From Lottia gigantea (taxonomy: Eukaryota > Mollusca > Gastropoda > Lottiidae): 64,000 nucleotides of DNA. Below, one piece after another: positions 20,001 to 32,144 of this stretch. The position numbers were made by a program, and so were the translations under genes. The notes beneath the pieces were generated by a model, which had not been told where the DNA came from, made no database searches, and was given only the letters and a program-made list of their open reading frames with translations. How positions within the stretch are numbered: position 1 is the first letter of the stretch; each line of letters begins with the position of its first letter. Location: NCBI RefSeq assembly GCF_000327385.1, contig NW_008710566.1:1158730-1222729 (forward strand), given 5' to 3'.

Positions 20001-23000
20001 TTGTTCAAAGGGTTAAAGTGAAATGTTCTGTCTATTATAATTCAAAGTAATTGAACAGAAAGGAAATGATAGAAAATAGTTAAGTTTGAACTTTAATCAA
20101 CTTTACCACACTTCCTTATTCATTTAAAGATGGGTTCCCTTATTTTCATTTATAAAAGAAAATGCTGATACTTATATGAATAGAAAGTAGAGGTGTTCTT
20201 ATGACTAGAAAAAATACCAGTTTGTCTCACATGTCCATAATTAATTTATAATTAGCTAAATTAGAAGAGAATTACCACCAGAATTCCAATGAGTGACTGA
20301 TCAAGAAATGTCAAAAAGTCTTTTTTTTTTGTTTATCCAGACTGTACATACATGGACATTTATGATTGGTTAAAACTCTTAATTATATACAATAAGAACA
20401 TAATGATATGATTAAGAATACATGATAATTCATTAGAAACACCAATTAATCAAATAGTTGGCTTGATTTGATACTAAAAAATACGGAAACCCATCTTTAA
20501 GAAAAATTGTTATGTGACTAAAGCCTGTCTCCCAGTGTTCAACACAATATAGGTTTTTTGTTTTTGTTGAATATTAAAGGGATTAATCCTTGTTTCGTGA
20601 GTTTACAAATAAGCCATATTACCAATGTCATTGCTTTGCTTTTTTTCAGTGGGCGGACCATCAGTACCATTTAAACCACCAGGAGGTCATAGTAATGGTA
20701 AACTAGTTAATGGTACAACAGCAGCTCCGCCGCCACCTCCTCCATCACAATCCAGCAAACCATCAAGACCAGTGTCGAACATCAACAAGAAACGAGAGAA
20801 CTTTGAAAATGAAAGAAATTTAGAGCATAAGAATTCGACTGTCAGTAGCAATACAGCACAATGGAACAAAGCAAAAGTTCAGCCCCCTCCTCCTCCAAGT
20901 AGACCAGCACCCTCACATAGTTCGAGTAGACCCACAAGCATGGTTGGTAGGCCGTTACCGCCAACTCCTCATAATTTAGCTGAAAGTAGTGCACCTCCTG
21001 GTCCACCACGAAGTGCACCACCACCACCCCCAAGACAAACACCATCCATACCCCCTGGAAGACCTAGTGCCCCTCCACCCCCCGTTAGAACAACATCTGC
21101 TCAAGGAGGAGGAACTGTAGGCAGATCTGGTGGTGTAAGGCCACAACTTGCAAGGCGACAAGACCCTCCCCCACCCCCTCCTCCTCATAGTGGACATTCA
21201 CATAGTTTTAGTTCTCAACATGCTCCAGTTTTAAACAAACATTCTACCAGTATAACTTCGAATAATTCAAACAGTAAGTACATGACTTTATATTCATAGA
21301 TAAATATTGTCCAATCAAAATTGGCCCTACTGTATTGGTAGCAAATTTCAGCCAATCAAAACAAATCAATCGTTATTATGCTTTGTTTGCGAACGTAAAC
21401 AAAACCAAAGCAGCTTGCCATTACATATTTTGATGAATGTGTACGGTACAGAATTGAGTAAGATTTCCGTTAAAGAATAAAAGCCGAGAGAAAATCAAAC
21501 CTTACTTTGGAATATTAACTTGGAAAGAATGTGTTCTTATCTCTTCAAACCAGCGGCGGCAAAGAAATGTTGTGTTTTGTTTACATGACCTCATTTCTGT
21601 TCTACTGATCTGATTGGTCAGATTTAAATGCCACCAATCTCATTTCCACACCCCCAAAGCGAAGTGTAGTGGGCTACGTTTAATACGGGATGATACGACC
21701 ATGACAAAACGCGTATTCTTGATACAGGGACTTTATACTACTAACATCGTTAACAGATAATTGATCTCCAAAGACTATAAATGTATTTAGTGCATATATA
21801 TTTTTTTTTTGATCAAATGGGGAAGACACTGAAAAATGTGGGCTAATGAGGATGGGCAACGCCATGCAGGGTGCAATAAGGAAAATTTTCCATGTCAACC
21901 CTCTCACCTGCATCACTGACAGGGGGAAACCGGGTTGAAAATTTTGAAGGTATTATTATTTTTTTTTTTACATAACCAAGTCAGTTTTATATTGCATTTA
22001 TTGTTTTTCTTTTCAGATTTTGATGACAGATTCAAGTTTCATAGTGTCCACGAGTTTCCCCATCCAGAGAGACTGAATATTGGTGTCAAAACCTATCCTA
22101 GCCACAGTCCGAGACGTGCTTGTAAGTAGATGCAATGATTTGATACGAAATATGGAAATGTGGACGTATATTGCTGTCACCCCTGTCCGTCGGTCCGTCA
22201 AAATTTCTCGTAAACACAATAGAGACTACAGTTTTCAACTGATTTTAATGAAATTTGGTGTGATCATTTATATTGATGAGATCTTGGTCAAGTTCAAACT
22301 TGATGATCTTTCCATGAAAGGTTTTTGAGTTATTGCCCTTGACTTAGAAAAAATGCATCAAAATTTGTTCGTGAACGCAATAAAGACTACAGTTTTCAGA
22401 TGATTTTAATGAAATTTGGTGTGATCATTTATATTGATAATGTGATGTATTTGGGTTATTGATATTGATTTTTAAAAATTTGGTGGAATTTCTCAGCATA
22501 AATAACAGGTAGTAAATATATATATCATTGAATTCAAACTAATAGAATTTCTTCAATATGAGAAAATTCATACTTTAGTCACTGAAGACTGTTTTATCAT
22601 TTCTGACAGCTGCCAGTGGGCGTATGTTACCTTGCCTGGCAAGCAATCTTTACCATTTGCCTGAAACTCCTGGGGGTGCTCAACTATTTATCAGATTCTT
22701 TAAACCCTTTCGCGTCGACATCGAAAATTTTCAACAATGGGTTTTGATGTTATATTGCTAAGCGTCGAAAGTTTTCGACTTTTATGTTATATTTACATGT
22801 TTGTAGTGTGTGTAGTCATATCTAAGGGAGGTAATGAGATAGGTGTCTCTTTCTTTTGTTTACACGTCTACTTTCCGTTTTGCCGCTACAAATCAGCTGG
22901 TTTATTCTGTAAAATCGAAAGATATTAATCTTTGAAGTCAATCGATATTTTTAAGGGTTCAATAGTGAAACGTCAAAGTTAATGAAGTGAAGCGTCAAAT

Positions 23001-23696
23001 TTAGCATAATGATAAGCTGGTGCTTGTGGCAAATTTTCCGACATTTTTTGTACATATTTGTTGTGCGTGTAGTCATATCTAAGGGAGGTAATGAAATAGG
23101 TGTTTGTTTACACGTCTGCTTTCCGTTTTGGCACTAAAAAACAGCAGGTTTATTGCTGTTGCTAGCAGTCGTTGAAAAAAACTTGCTTTTAGAGTCTGCC
23201 TCTTCAGGAATGACCTGAGCATTAAGGTACAGGTTTGACAGTGAAATTCCTCATTTGAGGCTTTTTTGAAGTAATAGAGTGATTTTTGAACATTTCTAGT
23301 ACTTCTGACGACTATTTGCAAGTATCCAAGACTTCCTGTTTTTAGAGGAATTCCTCTAATTTTCTGGTATTTTTTTTATTTCAAATAAAACCTTTAAGTT
23401 TTAAGAAAGAAAAGACTCCTGTATGGGAAATGACTTCCAAAGCATCTTAAAATGGTGAAATCTCCCTCTATACCTCACATGAGAGTCTGTAAGCCATCTT
23501 TACCTTCAGCTGATATTTTTCATTTTTTCTTTTTTTCGTTCCACACTGGGATCCATGTATTTACATATATTTGAGACCAAAATCAACCCCCCAAAATGCC
23601 AAACCTGTCTCTTTTGGTTTATTTAAATATGTTTTTGTTAATTTTTCAGCCACACAACAGAGACGAGCACCACCCCCACCCCCACCACCTCGATAG
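17068..23696 (+). CDS. WIP/verprolin family (WAS/WASL-interacting protein)
   Basis: Actin regulator that binds actin through a WH2 motif, profilin or SH3 proteins through polyproline, and WASP/N-WASP through its C-terminus. Exons (plus): 17068-17242 (exon opens at 17056, 12 bp before the ATG), 17951-18121, 20650-21273, 22017-22121, 23650-23696; 373 aa, all phases 1/2. N-terminal MPPPPPPAPPP and WH2 about 31-48 with LKKT at 45-48 followed by VTNDRSAP, close to vertebrate WIP. A Gly-rich stretch ends GLGGLFAGGIPKL, as in WIP. The large exon is Pro-rich (APPPPPPPS, PPPPPSRPAP, PPPPPPPH). The WASP-binding segment FDDRFKFHSVHEFPHPE (about 325-341) corresponds to FYFHPISDLPPPE in WIP. The last residues are RRAPPPPPPPR. 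It is shorter than vertebrate WIP (about 500 aa). At least one untranslated 5' exon is implied by the acceptor before the ATG. Confidence 0.93.
17311..17708 (+). mobile_element. R1 element in WIP intron 1
   Basis: Runs from TTTTTATACGCCCTCACATA to TGTCTGGCAAGCTATC. It has a single internal unit, so it shows the unexpanded length of about 400 bp. A few SINE-like bases (TTAATCCTGGCATAGG) precede it. Confidence 0.75.
17709..17885 (+). mobile_element. decayed SINE fragment in WIP intron 1
   Basis: Words TGTTTCCCCTTGTCA, TGGAAATCGAAAAAAG, GGTGCAGAAAAGTAGG and the tail AACTCCATTTCATTTCATTAG follow the SINE order, but the head is missing and many bases differ. It is an old copy. Confidence 0.65.
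18497..18614 (-). mobile_element. M4 element fragment
   Basis: Only one terminal ~115 bp of M4 remains, from TAAGGATCCTGTTATG to ACGTAGTATCACTTTAA, in reverse orientation to the copy at 2441. It lies in WIP intron 2. Confidence 0.65.
18757..19462 (+). mobile_element. R1 element, long subtype, in WIP intron 2
   Basis: Starts TTTTTATACGCCAACATGG, ends at the TTGCCTGGCAAGC hairpin, and holds four copies of a block with ATCTGATCTTGATGAAACTT and GTTATTGCCCTTGA. Opposite in orientation to the similar copy at 3093. Confidence 0.75.
19565..19668 (+). repeat. 24-bp microsatellite-like array
   Basis: About 4.3 copies of GTGTTAAAGGTTATAATTTT in a 24-bp period in WIP intron 2. The repeat is an exact multiple of 3, so spurious frames run through it on both strands. 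Confidence 0.85.
20124..20500 (+). mobile_element. M1 MITE in WIP intron 2
   Basis: Complete copy with TTAA edges, 150 bp upstream of the acceptor of the large proline-rich exon. Confidence 0.85.
21838..21950 (-). mobile_element. SINE with internal deletion, WIP intron 3
   Basis: Reverse-oriented pieces GGGCTAATGAGGATGGGCAA, GCCATGCAGGGTGC, ACCTGCATCACTGACAGGGG and AAACCGGGTTGAAAA are joined with the middle missing. It ends 65 bp before the exon 4 acceptor. Confidence 0.7.
22150..22655 (+). mobile_element. R1 element in WIP intron 4
   Basis: Begins 29 bp after the exon 4 end with GAAATGTGGACGTATATTGC and ends with CCTTGCCTGGCAAGC. Two internal copies of a unit with AGACTACAGTTTTCA. The first ~12 bp of the consensus start are lost or diverged. 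Confidence 0.7.
22780..23150. repeat. diverged direct duplication in WIP intron 4
   Basis: A block with GTAGTCATATCTAAGGGAGG, TTTACACGTCTACTTTCCG and CAGCTGGTTTAT at about 22815-22905 recurs at about 23070-23145 with substitutions. The text TTGAGACCAAAATCAACCCC near 23570 also resembles 57160, so dispersed repeats are involved. Confidence 0.5.
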
Positions 23697-24587
23697 CAAC
23701 TGACTGGTAATAGTGGATAATGATGTATTAGTATCACACCTCTACACAATAACACGAAATCTGTGTAGACTGGTCGTTTTAATCTCAATACAAACCATTG
23801 AGTTTTATTACTTATAATTCCATGATCTGCTCAATACATGTCACATGGAAATGGATTCATTGTTACGATACCATGAAGATATTGTGGGTGACCGCTTGAA
23901 ACCTCGTATACGCCATATTTGGTCATTTTGACTTTTTGGTACCGTTTGAAAGCTTGTAAAAGCGTGGATCTTGTGATCAAAACCTCGTATTCTTAGCTTG
24001 ATTGTAAATAACTCAAAAAGCACTAATTAAATAACACGTATATAAACAGTCAGATTTAAAACCTTGTAAAATATATTATTATACGAGGTTCAATGTTTCT
24101 TTTTCTGCGGATGAAAATGAAAAACCTTGTATACTGTATTATTATACGAGTTTTTGGTTCAATAGGCCGGAGAACTCAAATTGTTATACAAGGTTTATAT
24201 TTTCAAAGAATGAAAACCACGTATAGCGGTAAAAAAAATAATAAAAAAGATTTTAACAAAATACGCGTACAAATAGTTTTTTGCGTTTTTCTCGAAAAGT
24301 TATTCTGCGTCATATATCGTTATACGAGGTTTCAAGCGGTCACCCACGATATTTTGACAAATGGAAAAGATTGTTTCAAAAAGATACCAATGAATATCTT
24401 CAAAATTGTCAAAATATCGAATTAAATTCCACGTATTTTGTCCAATGCTATCTGCAGCTAAGGAGCATGTAATAAGCAGGCCATGGAATTTTGATGATGC
24501 GAAAGTCACAGATGAATATATTTTAAAATGAAACCTGTATATTGGTGATTTGATTAATGTATATATCCTACAATTGCCTTGAATAAA
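23697..24587 (+). other. probable WIP 3' UTR
   Basis: Follows the TAG at 23694-23696. A canonical AATAAA lies at 24582-24587. If it is used, the UTR is about 0.9 kb and includes the whole M2 element at 23879-24352, whose paired ends would put a long hairpin into the mRNA. Confidence 0.5.
23879..24352 (+). mobile_element. M2 inverted-repeat element (family reference)
   Basis: Ends GTGGGTGACCGCTTGAAACC and GGTTTCAAGCGGTCACCCAC are inverted repeats of about 30 bp. The body repeats the word ACCTCGTATA and its complement TATACGAGGT many times, so numerous alternative stems are possible. Non-coding. Other copies at 27193, 28863, 38178 and 61322. Confidence 0.85.
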
Positions 24588-25055
24588 ATGGGAATACTAC
24601 TATTTGGTTATAATTCAGATGTAGATATTTCTTCTCATGTCTTTTCTGTGTTATAATCCACTTGCCATCTATGATCTGACAAATACTTATGCAACATGTG
24701 TTCTAGGTCACTAAAATATTCAACCAATCAATTGCTTAGTTCAATTCAAGCTTGTGAGGAATTCAGGGATATCTGTTATTTTACAATGACCTGTATCCTC
24801 TGTCAATGGTTTTGATTGGTTAGCATAAATTGAGAATTGATCATGATTTAATGAAGAATTTGATCAGATCATAGATGATGAGTGGAGTAACCCGCAGAAG
24901 AAATATGAAACAAAACATCTTGTTTTGCAAAAAAGGAACAGTTTGATAAGAATAAGACTTTTGTGTTCCTGTGAGACAAATATTTTTTTCATTATCATTT
25001 GAAATTCTTTTTTTCGTATTTATTCAAATATAATCCAAACTTTGGTTGTATATCT
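24588..25055. other. no gene recognised
   Basis: AT-rich intergenic sequence after the WIP poly(A) signal, without a supported feature. Confidence 0.4.
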
Positions 25056-25430
25056 TTAAAGATGGGTTACCTTATTTTTTAGTGTCAAATTAAGCAAACT
25101 ATTTGATTAATTGGTGTTTCTAATGAATTATCATGTATTCTTAATCATATCATTATTTTCTTATTGCATATAATTAAAGTTTTAACCAATCATAAATGTT
25201 CATGTTTGTACAGTCTGGATAAACAAAAAAAGACTTTTTGACCTTTTTTGATCGGTCACTCATTGGCTTTTTGCTGGTAATTCTCTTCTAATTTAGCTAA
25301 TTATGAATTGATTATGGACATGTGAGACAAACCGGTATTTTTCCAAGTCATTAAAACACCTCTACTTTCTATTCATATAAGTATTAGCATTTTGATTTTC
25401 ATTAATGAAAATGAGGGAACCCATCTTTAA
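25056..25430 (-). mobile_element. M1 MITE, reverse orientation
   Basis: Complete copy with TTAA edges in the WIP-chitinase intergenic region; one unit reads TGGCTTTTTGCTGG where others have TGGAATTCTGCTGG. Confidence 0.85.
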
Positions 25431-26357
25431 ATAGTTGTTGAAAGGGAAAACCAATTTATATAGCATTTTTTCTGTTCTATAATAGTACTCAGAATCTATT
25501 TGCAGTCATTTAGCCCATGCACGACGTTGGAGCGAGAGTACAAATATAATTTTTTGATTTATTCATTGTTGGAGAAGGAGAAATCATTTTTTGCATATCT
25601 GGTGTGAAATATAATGATAGACTATCATGATTGTTAAAGAATTTGATTTATTGGGCACGTGTATCAAGGGTTTCATCAGAATTCGATAAAGGAAGCCCCT
25701 TAAAGACATATAGTTGTCTAAATAATTTTATTTACTGACTGATAGAGCTCAATTTCCACTATCCTTAACACTTTTCAGATTAGATTCTGAGTTCAGGTTC
25801 CCCTACAATTCGTCAAAATGTATATTAGACATTAAGACTAATTCTTACACCATATCATTAATGTATGCATGGAATTATTGACATTCAAAGATACTATGGT
25901 ATTCTTTTGTTAAAATTGTAGGGGAACCTGAAGTCAGATTTTAATTCTTAAAAAATGATACAGATAGCAGAAATTGGTCTGATTTACAAATCAAAGCAAA
26001 TATTTAGACGACTGCATCTCTTTAAATTATCACCATGTTAAAATGTAGATCTTGTATATATAACTTGATTGGTACTAAATGATTTATCAAATGTGTATAA
26101 TATACAAAAATGTATTTATCTATAATATAAAACTGTTAATTACCAGATGCAATTCTTGTATTTTTGTATATAGATAATTGTATAAAATTCTACAGAAGAT
26201 ATTCAAATTTATATATTTAACTAATATATATATTATGCAACATATTGCACCTATCTTTTATAACTGTGCATTCCTTTAGGCTGTATTTTTTAATTCCTCT
26301 GATTCTTTCTATTATTTATTCTCTTTCCTTAAAGGAAAATTGCCCCTAAAATTTTCT
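25431..26357. other. no gene recognised
   Basis: AT-rich. GGTTCCCCTACAATTCGTCA near 25797 and TGTAGGGGAACCTGAAGTCA near 25918 form a partial inverted repeat, and ATTTAGACGACTG words flank it, perhaps a decayed MITE. No exon is supported. Confidence 0.35.
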
Positions 26358-26785
26358 TTTTTTATACGCCCACATGAAATGGGGGGCGTATATTGCTGTC
26401 ACCCATGTCCTTCAGTCGGTTGGTCCACAATTACTCATAAACATTCTACAAGACACAATTCTTGACGGATTTTGACAAAACTTGGTATGAGTGTTCTTAA
26501 CCACCCAAGGATGAACCCTATTGAAAATCAGAAGAATCGAAAAAATATTTAGTATAAGTTATTGCCCTTGTTCTTGAAAACGTGTTCAATTTTTAGCCCG
26601 TTTTCAAGAACAAGGGCAATAACTCATACTCAGTATTATTCAGTATCGCCCTAAAGAGTTCAAAAGAAGTGTATAACTGAAGGTTGAATATTTCATACTG
26701 GTGATTGTTACTGTACTGCTAAATATTTTTATTCAAAATCAAAGCTGCCAGTAGGCGTATATTACCTTGCCTGGCAAGCTATGTT
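26358..26785 (+). mobile_element. R1 element, divergent subtype
   Basis: Starts TTTTTTTATACGCCCACATG, ends ACCTTGCCTGGCAAGCTATG. Internally GAACAAGGGCAATAACTCAT is found in both orientations, making an inner hairpin around 26570-26630. Confidence 0.72.
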
Positions 26786-27192
26786 CTTTCTTGACGGTTA
26801 ACTGTAGAACTGAAATGAAATTTGATTTTGGAAAAGAAAGGGTCTGCATTCTGAATTCTTCCAAATGGACACATTTTTTACCTAAGAGCTTTACCCCTGT
26901 TAGTGCATCTGCACAGTGTCAAGCTATTACGAAGGCAGTTTGAAGGCTCTTGTGCTGCAGGGGTGAACATATTCAAGATCTTCGGACAGTTGAAAATCCA
27001 AGTAGACTACTGTCATGGCATCATCAAACTTCATTCACCCTATCAAATGCAGACAATATCCCTTAAATATTTCTTGATTTTTTTTTATTCCATACAGAGA
27101 TATTTTACTCTTCAATATAGCTGAAAGAAAGATCATGAAATATATAAATTGATTTTGTCCACTGTTTATATCAAAACATGGTTTTATGTTAT

Positions 27193-27648
27193 ATCGTGGG
27201 TGACCGCTTGAAACCTCGTATACGCCATATTTGGTCATTTTGACTTTTTGGTACCGTTCGAAAGCTTGTTAAAGCGCGGATCTTGTGATCAAAACCTCGT
27301 ATTCTTAGCTTGATTGTAAATAACTCAAAAAGCAATAATTAAATAACACGTATATAAACAGTCAGATTTAAAACCTCGTAAAATATATTATTATTTTAGG
27401 TTCTATGTTCCTTTTCTGCTGATGAAAATGAAAAACCTTATATACTGTATTATTATACGAGTTTTTGGTTCAATAGGCGGGAGATCTTAAATTGTTATAT
27501 GAGGTTTATATTTTCAAAGAATGAAAACCACGTATAGCGGTAAAAAAAATATTTTAACGAAAAAGGCATACAAATGTTTTTTGCGTTTTTCTCGAAGAGT
27601 GATTCCGCGTCATATATCGTTATATGAGGTTTCAATTGGTCACCCACA
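27193..27648 (+). mobile_element. M2 inverted-repeat element
   Basis: Near-complete copy from ATCGTGGGTGACCGC to GGTCACCCAC, somewhat diverged at the right end (TTCAATTGGTC). Confidence 0.82.
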
Positions 27649-27947
27649 AAATGGTTATTTAACGTAGATATCTTTGAAACTTTGTTTTTTCCTGAACGAA
27701 AATCATTGCCGTTACAAATTCCTTAATGTGCAAATTTTCAAATTTCAAATCAGATCAAATATGAATAAGATTATAGGTAACATAGTATTCTGATAAAAGC
27801 AAGGGATTAATTCATCAAAAAATTTGCCTATGAAGCTGATAATGCATATATTTAATCCATTGTATCCCTTTAATAAATTAAAAAGCAATTTTAGCATCAA
27901 CCAGCCTTTTGACTATGCTTCTATACTGAATTTACAAATTGCATAAT

Positions 27948-28318
27948 CAAAGATGGGTTGCCTTATTTTTTAGTGTCAAATTAAGTAAACTATTTGATTA
28001 ATTGGTGTTTCTAATGAGTTATCATGTATCCTTATGTTTTATATTGCATGTCATTAAGAGTTTTAGCCAATCATAAATGTCCATGTATATACAGTCTGGA
28101 TAAACAGAGAAACAAAAAAAGACTTTTTGACCTTTCTTGATCAGTCACTCATTGGATTTCTGCTGGTAATTCTCTTCTAGTTTAGCTAATAATGAATTAG
28201 TTATGGACATGTGAGACAAACTGGTATTTTTCCAAGTCATTAGAACACCTCTACTTTCTATTCATATAAGTATTAGCATTTTCATTTTCATAAATGAAAA
28301 TAAGGGAACCCATCTTTA
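27948..28318 (-). mobile_element. M1 MITE, reverse, degraded edges
   Basis: Left edge reads TCAAAGATGGGTTGCC and right edge CCCATCTTTAGG, so the TTAA boundaries have been altered. A 10-bp AGAGAAACAA insertion follows GATAAAC. Confidence 0.8.
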
Positions 28319-28531
28319 GGTAATATTATGTAAATTTCCATGTAATATGTAACTCCAGATGCTGTCTTTTTACATAAAAACTTATGAATCGCCATTAACT
28401 TGATCTTTTCTGTTCACTATTATTTTGTGCTTGAGTTGCTATTGTTAAACAAGAGCCTAGCAAATAGATTTGTGCATATCTGGATTCAAAACATGAACAC
28501 GAGGAGCAATTTATTGTATTTTTAGGTAGTT

Positions 28532-28802
28532 AAAGGAATTGTAAAGAGGTTTTATGAATTTGTTATGTGTATCGTGCACAATTTGCACCATTCCAATTTT
28601 CAATCAGTCGGCTGTGGTTCCTGGAATTCCACTGAAGCTAATTGTTTGACAACCTCACAAATTGCAAAGGGCCTTGTGTTTTAAAGCATACTTTATTATT
28701 TTTAGTGGAATTACAGGAATCACAAACGTCTGAAAATTGGAAAGGTGCAAATTGATAATATCAGTTTAACAAATTCAGAAAATCTCTTTATAATCCCTTT
28801 AA
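28532..28802. mobile_element. M5 near-palindromic element, degraded
   Basis: Runs from AAAGGAATTGTAAAGAGGTT to CTCTTTATAATCCCTTTAA, with the inner words AATTTTCAATCAG and CACAAACGTCTGAAAATTGG. Both termini are visible; the right half has lost part of its pairing. Confidence 0.72.
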
Positions 28803-28862
28803 GGTAGTATTGATCATAAACAGTCTACTTTACTTTAAGGTAGTACAAGAAGTAATGAGTAT

Positions 28863-29016
28863 ATCGTGGGTGACCGCTTGAAACCTCGTATATGCCATAT
28901 TTGGTCATTTCGACTTTTTGGTACCGTTCGAAAGCTCGTAAAAGCGCAAATCTTTTGATCAAAACCTTGTATTCTTAGCTTGATTGTAAATAACTCAAAG
29001 AGCGGTCACCCACGAT
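28863..29016 (+). mobile_element. M2 deletion derivative
   Basis: Only 154 bp: the left ~135 bp is joined directly to the right terminus GCGGTCACCCACGAT. Both ends are kept, as expected of a non-autonomous copy that could still be mobilised (inference). Confidence 0.82.
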
Positions 29017-29477
29017 ACAACACTGATTTGTATTTTTTTATCAATATTAATTTTACCTCAAAACAAGATTGGCTCGGTTTGAATTTCCTCTGGATGTACT
29101 CAAATATATTTGTCTGACTGCAATTCTGTATATTTTAATTTTAAGGTGTCACAAGGGAATATTTATTGTTGGGGCTTTTTTTTTTTACAATCAAATATAG
29201 CCATTTTGTTTCTTCTAAACCTATTTTATCTTCTTGAACAAGAATGTCTGTGATCTGGCCAAAATGATCAGAAACCTGAGTTTTGCGTAGAAGTGACTGC
29301 TAGACCAATGAATTTTAAATTTAATTTTGTTATCCAATCAGATTACCATATTTCTTAAAATCTAGATTTTATTTTTGTCAAGTTTTGGAGAATAAACAAT
29401 GTTTTTTGAGAAACTGAACCAAGCTGGTGTATTTATTGCTTGTGTTTATGACTAAAATCATCGGTGGATGTGCACAA
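29017..29477. other. no gene recognised
   Basis: AT-rich intergenic sequence with no supported feature. Confidence 0.4.
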
Positions 29478-29887
29478 TTTTTATACACCCACACATAAGA
29501 TGGGCGTATATTGTAATCACCCTGTCGGTCCATCCGTTCACATTTGGTTCGTGCTCACTCTACAAGCTACAATTCTTTACAGATTCTTTTGATTTTTATT
29601 TTGTGTGTCAATGTCATTATGAAGATGATCCCTATTGATTTTCGTGATGATCGGATAATTTTTCACCGAAATATTGTGTCTGACTTGACGTTTCACTCTA
29701 TTAGCTATATTTAAAAACTTGGTGGTATTTCTCAGCATAAATAACTGGTAGTAAATATATATATCATTGAATTCAAACTATTAAAATTTCTTTGACATGA
29801 GACAAATCATACTTTAGTCACTATAGACTGTTTTATCATTTCTTGACAGCTGCCAGTGGGCGTATGTTACCTTGCCTGGCAAGCTAT
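29478..29887 (+). mobile_element. R1 element, compact complete copy
   Basis: About 410 bp. Left hairpin TTTATACACCCACACATAAG with GATGGGCGTATA; right end GTGGGCGTATGTTACC and the hairpin TTGCCTGGCAAGC. A single internal unit makes this the best reference for the family. Hairpins at both ends recall some rolling-circle elements, but no CTRR end or target duplication is clear, so the class is unassigned. Confidence 0.78.
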
Positions 29888-30535
29888 TTTCTTTTTTTTA
29901 ATTTCAATTGTTAATTAAATTGGAGATGAAAGAGAATATGTAACTATTGTATATTTTTATGCTTTTGCCACAGAATTTGTGAAATACACTGATATAAATA
30001 TGTCACGAGAATGGCCTCATTCTTACACGTCCTGTCCAATTAAATCCTTGGCCAATCAAAATTATGATAGAAGAAACATTGGATTATATATTTTCTGTCT
30101 GAAAAGGTTCATTAAGTGAAATTTGTGCAATAAACTATTTCTTGTCTAAACTATGTAGATTCAGCTAATTTTACCACATAAATATCAGTGGCATATATAC
30201 ACACAGTCACAATTGCTATGCACATTCTCAGACATAAACAAGACCAGTCTATTTTCTTTTTAAGGTAGAATGAAAAGTTATTGAAATTGTATACATAACT
30301 ACTGAAACTACCTTTAAATAAAGTGGACTCCTCATGTTTACCTTTTGTATTCAGATGTGCATAGATATCTTTTTTTCCCCCATAGAATTGCATATTTGAA
30401 AAATTGTTAGGCATGTATTCTGAGACATACTTTCAGAATTTCTTTTGCTGTTCTCATGGAGAGATATATTAATAAAAAAAAAATATGAAAATGATGTACT
30501 AGTATTTTGTTGTTTTATTCCCAGGTTTTAGGTTT
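29888..30535. other. no gene recognised
   Basis: AT-rich intergenic sequence; short frames are present, but none has splice sites or recognisable residues. Confidence 0.4.
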
Positions 30536-31205
30536 GTAACTCTGCAACTGAGTTGGCCACCTTTTCTAAAACATAACTGAGTTTGCCACATTGTCTCAAA
30601 CACTCAATGTAATTCTGTAACAGAGTTTGCCACCTTTTCTAAAACATAACTGAGTTTGCCACATCCTCTCAAACACTCAAGGTAGCTCTGTAACCGAGTT
30701 TGCCACCTTTTCTAAAAATAACTGAGTTTGACACCTTTTCTAAAACATAACTGAGTTTGCCACATTCTCTCAAACACCCAAGGTAGCTCTGTAACAGAGT
30801 TTGCCACATTCTCTCACTCAATGTATCTCTGTAACTGAGTTTGCACCTTTTCTAAAACACTCTATGTAGCTCTGTAACAGAGTTTGTTACCTTTTCTAAA
30901 ACATAACTGAGTTTGCCACATTCTCTCAAACACCCAAGGTGGCTCTGTAACAGAGTTTGCCAAATTCTCTCAAACACTCAATGTAGCTCTGTAACAGAGT
31001 TTGCCACCTTTTCTAAAATACTCAGTGTAGCTCTGTAAGACTGTAACAGAGTTTGCCACTGTTTCTAAAATATGACTGAGTTTGACACCTTTTCTAAAAC
31101 ATAACTGAGTTTGCCACATTCTCTCAAACACCCAAGGTAGCTCTGTAACCGAGTTTGCCACATTCTCTCAAACACTCAATGTAGCTCTGTAACCAAGTTT
31201 CAACT
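30536..31205. repeat. ~44-bp tandem array, intergenic
   Basis: Around 15 units built from AGCTCTGTAACAGAGTTTGC and CACATTCTCTCAAACACCCA or CACCTTTTCTAAAACATAAC. Units are diverged and of uneven length. The core CTGTAACAGAG is itself a small palindrome. Confidence 0.88.
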
Positions 31206-31550
31206 TTTCTCACCATTCAGCTTGTTTAATTGGACCAAGAAAAATAACCATTTTTCAAAAGGTAAAAATTTATTAGTAATAAGAATAACTCTACAAAAAC
31301 ATGGAATGCTTGCAAACATTAAACATTTATAAAAAACAAATTATAAAAAATATTTCCCAAGAAACTTATCAATAATCCACATGCAGGAGTACTTGGAATG
31401 TTGATTTTGGTACGAGTAATAAAACAAAGTTTTTGCAGTTTGTACCTACTGATCTGCTAAATTGAGGAGAATATCCTGTGTACATTTTAATGAGCAATTT
31501 TAAGTGAGAATGTATAAATGAAATGTTCAGATTTGATTTAACGGTCATCA

Positions 31551-31926
31551 TTAAAGATGGGTTCCCTCATTTTTATTCATGAAAATGAAAATGCTAATTC
31601 TTACATGAATAGAAAGTAGTGGTGTTCTAATATCTTGGAAAAATACCAGTTTGTCTCACATGTCCATAATTAATTCATAATTAGCTAAATTAGAAGAGAA
31701 TTACCAGCAGAATTTCAATGAGTGACCGATCAAAAAAGGTCAAAAAGTCTTTTTTTTGTTTATCCAGACTGTACATACATGGACATTTATGATTGGTTAA
31801 AACTTAAATTATATGCAATAAGAACATAATGATATGATTAAGAATACATGATAATTCATTAGAAACACCAATTAATCAAATAGTTTACTTAATTTGACAC
31901 CAAAAAATAAGGAAACCCATCTTTAA
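31551..31926 (+). mobile_element. M1 MITE downstream of the chitinase gene
   Basis: Complete copy with TTAA edges, 219 bp beyond the chitinase stop, possibly within that gene's 3' UTR. Confidence 0.85.
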
Positions 31927-32144
31927 GATGTGCACATTCTAAACAAATCATAATGTATATATATATATACAGTAATTGTCTACTAATTTCAACAAATTTT
32001 AATATGCCAGTGCACATAAACACAAGATGTATAATATACCAGTAAGATTTTTCATGGAAATATAACAAATTGACACTTAAGTCCCCCAAATACACAGAAA
32101 ACCACTTGAAATCTGTTTTAAACATAACATGGTCCCTAGAGTGG

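Noticed and set aside
20687-21197. Antisense frames opposite the WIP proline-rich exon
   Set aside because: They are shadows of CCN-rich codons on the opposite strand; the plus frame has splice sites and family motifs.
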